A stretch of DNA of 5,509 bases from DASQHM01 sp035632095 (GTDB lineage: Bacteria > Pseudomonadota > Alphaproteobacteria > Ferrovibrionales > Ferrovibrionaceae): positions 1 to 5,509 of the forward strand of contig DASQHM010000158.1 in NCBI GenBank assembly GCA_035632095.1, read 5' to 3'. Made by a program: the position numbers and the translations under genes. The notes under the pieces were generated by a model. That model saw only the letters and a program-made list of their open reading frames with translations, ran no database searches and was not told the origin of the DNA. Positions 1 to 5,023 of this stretch are shown piece by piece (position 1 is the stretch's first letter; every line of letters starts with the position of its first letter).

Positions 1-870
1 GTCGCCGGCGAACGCGGGCGCCACATGCCGCCCGCCGTTGATGGCAAGCAGCTTGCAGCCATTGGCCAGACCGTTGAACGATAGCGCCCGGGCGATGCTG
101 ATGACGTGACCGCCGTAGATCAGGCGGCGGCCGAAGCGGCCTTTGCTCTCCGCGTGCTGATTGAAATGGACCCGCGCCGTGTTTTGGTAGAGGCGCGTCG
201 CCAGCATGTGCTCCGCCTCTTCGATGGTGACGCCGTCCACATGGTCGATCTTCTCGCCGATGGCGTAATCGCCGAAGCGGTGCGGCGATCCGGCCAACGC
301 AAAGTCGTAGTCGGCGAAATTCAAGTCTTCCGGCACCATGAGCGCGCCCGGCGGCACGGCTGTGGCGAGCTGCGGCACGTGATCGCCGGGCGCCGGCGCC
401 GCCTCGTCGCGCTTGCGCACCATGACCCAGCGCACGTACTCGAGCACGGTCTCGTCCGTCTGGTTCGACCCGATCGAACGCACGTAGACCATGCCGGTCT
501 TGCGGTTGGAATTCTCTTTCAACCCGATCACGGTCGAGACGGTGCAGAGCGTATCGCCCGGATAGACCGGCGCCAGGAACCGGCACTCGGCGTACCCGAG
601 ATTGGCGATGGCGTTGAGCGACACGTCCGCCACCGTCTTGCCGAACACCACATGGAACGCCAGCAGATCGTCCACCGGCGCCTGCGGCAGGCCGAGGCTT
701 TGGGCAAAGCTGTCCGCCGATTGCAGGGCGAAGCGCGAGCCGTAGAGCGCGGTATAGAGCGCGACATCGCCTTCGGCCACAGTGCGCGGCGTGGCGTGGC
801 GAAGTTCCTGCCCGAGTCGGAAATCCTCGAAGAAGTTGCCGGCGGCGGCCTTCTCCGGCGCCTTGCTCAT
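1..870 (-). CDS. mch: Mesaconyl-CoA hydratase (beta-methylmalyl-CoA dehydratase), MaoC family, C-terminus missing at window edge
   Basis: Cytoplasmic enzyme that interconverts mesaconyl-C1-CoA and beta-methylmalyl-CoA, a late step of the ethylmalonyl-CoA pathway. I translated 290 residues from ATG at 870. The protein opens with FFEDFRLGQELRH (residues 13-25), and the first hotdog-like half carries GYAECRFLAPVYPGDT (92-107), typical of MaoC dehydratases. The second half has YQNTARVHFN (228-237) and RRLIYGGHVISIARAL (248-263), which look like the hydratase active-site segment and following helix of this family. Family members are about 340-350 residues by recollection, so roughly 50 C-terminal residues lie off the left edge. 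The start is supported by CGGAG about 7 bases upstream, inside the end of the preceding lyase gene, and by the 4-base ATGA overlap with its stop, which suggests translational coupling. The adjacent Mcl-type lyase acts on the same type of substrate and strengthens the call. A related MaoC enzyme acting on another branched hydroxyacyl-CoA is the main alternative. Confidence 0.85.
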   Translation of the reverse strand, partial: MSKAPEKAAAGNFFEDFRLGQELRHATPRTVAEGDVALYTALYGSRFALQSADSFAQSLGLPQAPVDDLLAFHVVFGKTVADVSLNAIANLGYAECRFLAPVYPGDTLCTVSTVIGLKENSNRKTGMVYVRSIGSNQTDETVLEYVRWVMVRKRDEAAPAPGDHVPQLATAVPPGALMVPEDLNFADYDFALAGSPHRFGDYAIGEKIDHVDGVTIEEAEHMLATRLYQNTARVHFNQHAESKGRFGRRLIYGGHVISIARALSFNGLANGCKLLAINGGRHVAPAFAGD

Positions 871-1751
871 GCCGCGGCTCCGTGCAGGCGGTGAATGGCA
901 TCGGCAAGGGCGACCATGCGTTTGGCGTTCTCCACGTGCAGGTTCTCGATCAGCTTGCCATCCACCAGCACCACGCCCTTGCCGGCGGCGGCCGCCGCCT
1001 CGAACGCCGCGATGATCTTGCGCGCGTCCTCCACTTCGTCCGGCGAGGGCGCGAAGATGGCGTTGCACGGCTCCACCTGCTTCGGATGGATCAAGGTCTT
1101 GCCGTCGAAGCCGAGTTCGAGACCCTGACGGCATGCCTCGACGAAGCCCGCCTCGTCGGCGAGATCGAGATGCACGCCGTCGAGAATGACGCGGCCATAG
1201 GCGCGGGCGGCGAGCAGGCAGTGACCGAGCGCCGCCAGCATCGGCAACCGCAGCGCCGTGTGCTTGGCATGCAGATCCTTGGTCAGATCGGAGGTGCCCA
1301 TCACCAGCACCGCCACGCGCGGCGACGACGCGGCGATTTCCTCGGCGTGCAGAATGCCGAGCGGCGTCTCCATCATGCACCAGATCGCCGTCCGTTTCGG
1401 CGCGCCGCTCCTGTCGAGGAGCGCCTCCACGGCTTTCACTTGAGCCGCGCTCTCCACCTTCGGCACCAGGACCGCATCGGGCCCAGCGGCCGCGGCGGCG
1501 GTCACATCGTCCTCGCCCCAGGGTGTGTCCAGGCCGTTGGTGCGGATCACCAGCTCGCGCCCGCCATAGCCGCCGCCCTTCACGGCCGCGCAGACCTGCT
1601 CGCGCGCGACCGCCTTGGCATCGGGCGCGACCGCGTCTTCCAAGTCGAGAATCAGGCCGTCGGCGGGCAGGGTTTTCGCCTTGTCGAGAGCACGGGCGTT
1701 GGAGCCCGGCATATAAAGCACGCTGCGGCGCGGGCGCACGCTTTCCGTCAT
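867..1751 (-). CDS. CoA-ester lyase of HpcH/HpaI (CitE) family, probably Mcl2-like malyl-CoA thioesterase or malyl-/beta-methylmalyl-CoA lyase
   Basis: This 294-residue TIM-barrel enzyme belongs to the CitE/malyl-CoA lyase superfamily and acts on 3-hydroxyacyl-CoA thioesters. Visible motifs are RSVLYMPGSNARAL (9-22), LDLEDAV (35-41), the substrate-binding Arg70 in VIRTNGLDTPWG (68-79), VPKVES (96-101), Glu128 in MMETPLG and Asp155 in MGTSDL (the usual magnesium ligands), and GFDGKTLIHPKQV (214-226). The C-terminal GKLIENLHVENAK segment (266-278) resembles, by recollection, Mcl2, the (3S)-malyl-CoA thioesterase that releases malate, more than the longer Mcl1 lyase (about 318 residues). I cannot settle thioesterase against lyase from sequence alone. 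The start ATG at 1751 has GGAG 8 bases upstream. The gene is first in a minus-strand operon and overlaps the mesaconyl-CoA hydratase by ATGA, which places it in ethylmalonyl-CoA pathway chemistry rather than citrate fermentation, since no citrate lyase alpha or gamma subunit genes are adjacent. Confidence 0.85.
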   Translation of the reverse strand: MTESVRPRRSVLYMPGSNARALDKAKTLPADGLILDLEDAVAPDAKAVAREQVCAAVKGGGYGGRELVIRTNGLDTPWGEDDVTAAAAAGPDAVLVPKVESAAQVKAVEALLDRSGAPKRTAIWCMMETPLGILHAEEIAASSPRVAVLVMGTSDLTKDLHAKHTALRLPMLAALGHCLLAARAYGRVILDGVHLDLADEAGFVEACRQGLELGFDGKTLIHPKQVEPCNAIFAPSPDEVEDARKIIAAFEAAAAAGKGVVLVDGKLIENLHVENAKRMVALADAIHRLHGAAA

Positions 1752-1828
1752 GGCGATATCTCCGCGTTGAGGCGCCGGAGACTACAAAGGAACACCGTCC
1801 GGTGGCAAGGTCGGCGCAGACAATAAGT

Positions 1829-1857
1829 CCTCACCCTGAGCCTGTCGAAGGGTGAGG
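1829..1857. repeat. Perfect 9-bp inverted repeat with 11-nt loop (REP-like palindrome)
   Basis: CCTCACCCT (1829-1837) and AGGGTGAGG (1849-1857) are exact reverse complements around the loop GAGCCTGTCGA. The element ends 23 bases before the pdxY start, so it would form a stable hairpin in that leader if transcription starts upstream of it. From recollection, this sequence (CTTCGACAGGCTCAGGGTGAGG on the other strand) recurs in intergenic DNA of many alphaproteobacterial genomes, so it is more likely a dispersed repeat than a gene-specific regulator. No T-run follows on either strand, so it is not a typical intrinsic terminator. Confidence 0.8.
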
Positions 1858-1880
1858 CCCCTTAAGGCATACTCCGTTCC

Positions 1881-2723
1881 ATGCGCGTGCTCGCCTTCCT
1901 CTCCCAGGTGGTCTACGGCCACGTCGGCGCCGGCGCCGCCGTGCCGGCCCTGCACCGCCTCGGCATCGAGATGCTGCACGTGCCGACCGTGCTCTTGGCC
2001 CATCATCCGGGCCACGGCGGGTTTAAGGGCCGCGTGCTGCCGGCGGAGCAATTGCGCGACATGGTCTCGGCCCTGGACGTGCTGGGCCAGCTCGGCGTCG
2101 ACGGCGTGCTGTCCGGCTATCTGGGCGACGCGGCCAACGGTGCGGTTCTGCTCGACGCACTCGGCAAAGCGCGCGCCGCCAACCGCTCGCTGCGCTATCT
2201 CTGCGATCCGGTCATGGGCGATGCGGACCGCGGACTCTATGTGCGCGACGACGTCGCGGATTTCATTGCCGCACACCTACTGCCCGCCGCCGATATAGTG
2301 ACGCCCAACCACTTCGAGCTGGAACGCCTCGCCGGTCAGGCTGTCGGCTCGCTCGACGATGCGCTGCGCGCCTGCGACGCATTGCGCGCACGGGGACCGA
2401 AGGCGGTCGTCTGTACCTCGCTTCTCCGGCGCGATGGCGCGGCGCATGAGGTGGAAACGCTGGCCGCCGACGATGCGGGCGCCTGGCTTGTGGCGACGCC
2501 GCAATTGAGGAACGTGCCGAACGGCTCGGGCGATCTTTTCGCCGCACTGTTCCTGGCGCACCGCTTGAAGGGCCTGCCGACGGCGAACGCCCTGGTGCGC
2601 GCGGTGTCGTCGACATTCGCGATCCTGCAGGCGAGCGAAGGCGCCGACGAGCTGCGCCTGATCGAGAATCAAACGGCGCTCGACCAGCCGCCGACGCGAT
2701 TCACGGCGCGGAAGGTCAGATAG
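1881..2723 (+). CDS. pdxY: Pyridoxal kinase, PdxY-like (ribokinase superfamily)
   Basis: Phosphorylates pyridoxal (possibly also other B6 vitamers) at the 5' position using ATP, in cytoplasmic vitamin B6 salvage. The 280-residue length fits the family (E. coli PdxY is 287). The N-terminus SQVVYGHVG (8-16) matches the substrate-binding SxVxYGHxG segment. TVLLAHHPGHGG (36-47) occupies the lid region, LSGYLGDA (77-84) follows, then CDPVMGD (108-114) and TPNHFEL (141-147). NVPNGSGDL (211-219) is the ribokinase-type anion hole, with Asp218 as the catalytic base. ATG at 1881 aligns with the usual family N-terminus, but the Shine-Dalgarno is weak: only TTAAGG at 1861-1866, about 14 bases away. The gene stands alone, divergent from the lyase operon and convergent with asd. 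Ala17 replaces the Asn usually seen after GHxG in the enterobacterial enzyme, and the lid differs from the classic QFSNHT form, so it belongs to a divergent PdxY branch. Strict vitamer specificity is not proven. Confidence 0.85.
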   Translation: MRVLAFLSQVVYGHVGAGAAVPALHRLGIEMLHVPTVLLAHHPGHGGFKGRVLPAEQLRDMVSALDVLGQLGVDGVLSGYLGDAANGAVLLDALGKARAANRSLRYLCDPVMGDADRGLYVRDDVADFIAAHLLPAADIVTPNHFELERLAGQAVGSLDDALRACDALRARGPKAVVCTSLLRRDGAAHEVETLAADDAGAWLVATPQLRNVPNGSGDLFAALFLAHRLKGLPTANALVRAVSSTFAILQASEGADELRLIENQTALDQPPTRFTARKVR

Positions 2724-2732
2724 CGGCAGTAA

Positions 2733-2849
2733 GCAGTCAGCCATTGGTAACGTCGACCGCAGAGATCGCCGAGTTACGCGGAGGTTCGCTGAGGGATGTT
2801 ACATCCGCTCCGCGTCCTCTGCGCTCTCCGCGGTTAATTGGCCGACTGC
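2733..2849. repeat. Large imperfect inverted repeat between convergent genes
   Basis: The outer arms GCAGTCAGCCA (2733-2743) and TGGCCGACTGC (2839-2849) pair at 10 of 11 positions. The inner arms 2756-2783 (ACCGCAGAGATCGCCGAG followed by TTACGCGGAG) and 2808-2834 (reverse complement ACCGCGGAGAGCGCAGAG followed by GACGCGGAG) pair over about 27 bases with a few mismatches and a small gap. The central loop is about 24 bases. Each inner arm is itself built from repeated CGC-x-GAG blocks. The element sits between the pdxY stop at 2723 and the asd stop at 2899, so it could form a hairpin in both transcripts and may help end transcription, although no U-tract follows. A dispersed palindromic element or MITE remnant is the likeliest identity, and I do not recognise a named family. 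Confidence 0.7.
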
Positions 2850-2889
2850 GGAACGCTGATCGCCGATCGCTGAAAGCTGATAGCTGACA
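2841..2889. repeat. Degenerate heptanucleotide tandem repeat, seven copies of GCNGANN
   Basis: Seven consecutive 7-base units all fit GCNGANN: gccgact, gcggaac, gctgatc, gccgatc, gctgaaa, gctgata, gctgaca. The last five share the tighter form GCYGAWM or nearly so. The array ends 9 bases before the asd stop codon complement. Its first unit overlaps the outer arm of the preceding inverted repeat. A shorter, inverted version may be present after pdxY: read on the minus strand, 2721-2741 gives gctgact, gcttact, gccgcta. The unit length is not a multiple of three and no gene covers it. It resembles in type the short heptameric tandem repeats known from intergenic DNA of other bacteria such as cyanobacteria, but no relationship is claimed. 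Confidence 0.75.
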
Positions 2890-2898
2890 ACCTGTCGT

Positions 2899-3921
2899 CT
2901 ACGCCGCTTTCTTCAGATACCGGCGGGCCAGGATCTCCGCGATCTGCACCGCGTTGAGCGCGGCGCCTTTGCGCAGGTTGTCCGAGACCACCCACAGCAC
3001 CAGGCCGTTCTCGACCGTGGCATCTTCGCGGATGCGGCTGACGAAGGTCGCGTAGTCGCCGACGCAATCGACCGGGGTGATGTAGCCGCCGGGCTCGTGC
3101 TTGTCGACCACCATGACGCCCGGCGCCTGGCGCAGGATTTCGCGCGCCTCCGCCGCCGAGATCGGGTTCTTGAATTCGACGTTGATCGCCTCGGAATGGC
3201 CGACGAAGACCGGCACGCGCACGCAAGTCGCGGTCAGCTTGATCTTCGGATCGAGAATCTTCTTGGTCTCGACCAGCATCTTCCATTCTTCCTTGGTGTA
3301 GCCGTCCTCCATGAATACGTCGATGTGCGGGATCACGTTGAACGCGATCTGCTTCGGGAACTTCTTCGGCTCCACCGGATCGTTGACGTAGATCGCCTTG
3401 GTCTGGTTGAACAGCTCGTCCATGGCCTCGTTGCCGGCGCCCGACGTGCTCTGATAGGTGGAGACGACCACACGCGTGATGGTGGCCGCGTCATGCAGCG
3501 GCTTCAGCGCCACCACCATCTGCGCGGTCGAGCAGTTGGGATTGGCGATGATGTTGCGCTTCACATAGCCGCCGATCGCGTCGGCGTTCACTTCGGGCAC
3601 GACGAGGGGCACATCCTCGTGCATGCGCCAGGCCGAGCTGTTGTCGATGACGACCGCCCCTTGCGCCGCGATCTTCGGCGACCATTCCTTGGAGACGGCG
3701 CCGCCGGCCGACATCAGCGCGATATCGACGCCGCGGAAATCGAAATCGTCGAGCGCCTTGACCTTGAGCGTGCGGTCGCCGAACGAGACGTCCTTGCCGA
3801 CGGACTTTCGCGAGGCGAGCGCGATCACGTCCGAGGCGGGAAACTGCCGCTCGTCCAGGATGTTCATCATCTCGCGGCCCACGTTGCCCGTGGCGCCGAC
3901 GACGGCAACCTTGTAGCCCAT
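2899..3921 (-). CDS. asd: Aspartate-semialdehyde dehydrogenase
   Basis: Catalyses the NADPH-dependent reductive dephosphorylation of beta-aspartyl phosphate to aspartate-4-semialdehyde, the branch point to lysine, diaminopimelate (cell wall), methionine, threonine and isoleucine. The 340 residues match the usual length. The N-terminal Rossmann motif is GATGNVG (9-15), and MSAGG (70-74) and IDNSSAWRM (92-100) are typical. The catalytic Cys130 lies in NPNCST. Gln157 is in YQSTSGAG, Arg235 in CVRVPVFVGHSE binds substrate, and His242 in the same segment is the acid/base. The C-terminus DNLRKGAALNAVQIAE is characteristic. The start at 3921 places the Rossmann strand immediately after MGYK and has AGGGA six bases upstream. 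The gene appears monocistronic, convergent with pdxY and divergent from the GST gene, and nothing in it looks unusual. Confidence 0.97.
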   Translation of the reverse strand: MGYKVAVVGATGNVGREMMNILDERQFPASDVIALASRKSVGKDVSFGDRTLKVKALDDFDFRGVDIALMSAGGAVSKEWSPKIAAQGAVVIDNSSAWRMHEDVPLVVPEVNADAIGGYVKRNIIANPNCSTAQMVVALKPLHDAATITRVVVSTYQSTSGAGNEAMDELFNQTKAIYVNDPVEPKKFPKQIAFNVIPHIDVFMEDGYTKEEWKMLVETKKILDPKIKLTATCVRVPVFVGHSEAINVEFKNPISAAEAREILRQAPGVMVVDKHEPGGYITPVDCVGDYATFVSRIREDATVENGLVLWVVSDNLRKGAALNAVQIAEILARRYLKKAA

Positions 3922-3943
3922 GGCTGGTCCCTAAAGCTTGTTC

Positions 3944-3960
3944 GGCCGGACGTTCCGGCC
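3944..3960. repeat. Short GC-rich hairpin in the asd leader
   Basis: GGCCGGA (3944-3950) and TCCGGCC (3954-3960) are perfect complements around a 3-base loop, CGT. The hairpin lies 22 bases upstream of the asd start codon and would be in its 5' leader if the promoter candidate at 3982-4010 is used. No T-run follows on the minus strand, so it is not a standard terminator or attenuator, and no leader peptide is evident. It could equally be chance in GC-rich DNA. Confidence 0.5.
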
Positions 3961-3981
3961 AGTCGAGCGTAGCGCCTGCGG

Positions 3982-4010
3982 TAGATACTGCGGCGGCGCC
4001 CCGCGATCAA
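3982..4010 (-). promoter_or_regulatory. Candidate sigma-70-type promoter for asd
   Basis: On the minus strand, TTGATC (4010-4005, preceded by C, giving CTTGAT close to the alphaproteobacterial CTTGAC -35) is separated by exactly 17 bases from TATCTA (3987-3982). The -10 matches only in its first three bases. Transcription would begin near 3975 and leave a leader of about 54 bases including the hairpin. This is a by-eye match only. Confidence 0.3.
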
Positions 4011-4035
4011 GACTGGAATCGCTCGAAAGCGCAGG

Positions 4036-4064
4036 TTTTCCCTGTCCCGGCGAGGTGTTAGGCT
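4036..4064 (+). promoter_or_regulatory. Weak candidate promoter for the GST-SDR pair
   Basis: TAGGCT at 4059-4064 could serve as a -10 element, with a poor -35-like TTTTCC at 4036-4041 about 17 bases before it. It would give a start point near 4071 and a short leader of about 27 bases before the ATG at 4098. The -35 match is poor, so this is a suggestion only. Confidence 0.2.
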
Positions 4065-4097
4065 CGGCCACGCAACAAACGGAATGGGGAAACGCCG

Positions 4098-5018
4098 ATG
4101 GCCGACATAATCCTACATCACTACGAGACCTCGCCCTATTCCGAGAAGGTGCGGCTTGCGCTCGGCCTGAAGGGTCTGGCGTGGAAGTCGGTCCAGATCC
4201 CCCGCATCATGCCGAAGCCGGACCTGATGCCGCTGACCGGCGGATACCGCAAGACGCCCGTCATGCAGGTCGGCGCCGACATCTACTGCGACACCCAGCT
4301 CATCATGCGCGAGATCGAGCGCCGCCACCCGAAGCCGAGCCTCTATCCGGCCGGGCCGGTCGGCACCACGGACGCGCTCGCCTGGTGGGCGGAGAAGGCC
4401 ATGTTCACGCCGGCGGTGATCCTGGCCTTCGCCAACATCGCCCATACGGTGCCGGAGGACTTCAAGAAGGACCGCGCCGCGTTCTCCGGGCGCAACTTCG
4501 ATCCGGCGGCCATGAAGGCGATGCTGCCCTACATGACCGATCAACTGCGCGCGCACCTCGGCTGGATCGAGGCGACGCTCGCCGCAGGGCGCAAATACCT
4601 GCAAGGCGAGGCCGTCGGCACGGGCGATCTCGCCGCCTATCACTGCGTCTGGTTTATCCAGCGCAACATCGGCCCGAAGGCGAAGCCGCTCGACGAATTT
4701 CCGAAGCTGCTCGACTGGGCGGCGCGCATCGCGGCGCTTGGCCACGGCAAGCCGAGCGAGATGAGTTCGAAGGACGCGCTCGCCGTCGCCAAGGCGGCGA
4801 AGCCCGAAGCGGCGAGCAAAGCGGATGCGCACGATCCGGCGGCGCGCAAGCCCGGGCAGAAGGTTTCGGTCACGCCCGACGATACGGGGAAGGATCCGGT
4901 GGTGGGCGAGCTGGTCGCGTCATCGGCGCAGGAAATCGCCATCCGCCGCAGCGATCCGCAGGTGGGCGAGGTGGTGGTGCATTTCCCGCGCGCCGGTTTC
5001 GTGGTGGCGCCGGCGTAA
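4098..5018 (+). CDS. Glutathione S-transferase-family protein with fused C-terminal beta-rich domain
   Basis: A 306-residue cytoplasmic protein. Residues about 1-80 form a thioredoxin-like GST N-terminal domain: LHHYETSPYSEKVRLAL (6-22) carries Ser12-Pro13-Tyr14-Ser15 at the catalytic position, KTPVMQVG (52-59) contains the conserved cis-Pro54, and Asp65-Thr66 sits where GSTs bind the gamma-glutamyl group. Residues about 90-215 are the helical C-terminal domain, including YLQGEAVGTGDLAAYH (167-182) with the conserved N-capping Asp. Beyond the normal GST end, an Ala/Lys-rich linker (about 222-253) leads to a beta-rich segment (254-306) with KVSVTPDDTGKDPVVGELV and VGEVVVHFPRAGFVV. I recall this tail in other alphaproteobacterial GST-like proteins but know no function for it. 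GGGGA about 8 bases upstream supports the ATG. The gene is probably co-transcribed with the SDR that follows by 5 bases. The substrate is unknown, and the role could be conjugation, isomerisation or a non-enzymatic one. Confidence 0.85.
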   Translation: MADIILHHYETSPYSEKVRLALGLKGLAWKSVQIPRIMPKPDLMPLTGGYRKTPVMQVGADIYCDTQLIMREIERRHPKPSLYPAGPVGTTDALAWWAEKAMFTPAVILAFANIAHTVPEDFKKDRAAFSGRNFDPAAMKAMLPYMTDQLRAHLGWIEATLAAGRKYLQGEAVGTGDLAAYHCVWFIQRNIGPKAKPLDEFPKLLDWAARIAALGHGKPSEMSSKDALAVAKAAKPEAASKADAHDPAARKPGQKVSVTPDDTGKDPVVGELVASSAQEIAIRRSDPQVGEVVVHFPRAGFVVAPA

Positions 5019-5023
5019 GACCC

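Noticed and set aside
106..894. Plus-strand open frame (262 codons) opposite the mesaconyl-CoA hydratase
   Set aside because: The minus-strand frame encodes a coherent MaoC-family protein; this one has no family features.
882..1826. Long plus-strand open frame (314 codons) opposite the CoA-ester lyase
   Set aside because: It is antisense to a gene with clear catalytic motifs; its translation is rich in Arg, His and Gly with no recognisable domain, as expected for a mirror frame in GC-rich DNA.
1752..1880. Divergent promoters for the lyase operon and pdxY
   Set aside because: I looked for -35/-10 pairs in both directions and found only poor matches (for example TTGCC with TGTAGT on the minus strand), not enough to report.
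2756..2834. Intrinsic terminator for pdxY or asd
   Set aside because: The stem is long and imperfect with a large loop, and no T-run follows on either strand; a termination role is possible but not shown.
2841..2889. Possible CRISPR-like array
   Set aside because: The units are 7 bases long, contiguous and without spacers, so this is a simple tandem repeat.
2834..3286. Minus-strand open frame whose C-terminus reads through the heptamer array
   Set aside because: Most of it overlaps asd in another frame, and the Ser-Ala-Ile-Ser-like tail is simply the translated heptamer repeat.
3097..3972. Long plus-strand open frame (291 codons) opposite asd
   Set aside because: It mirrors an unmistakable asd gene, has His/Arg/Asp-rich composition without motifs, and extends through the asd start region.
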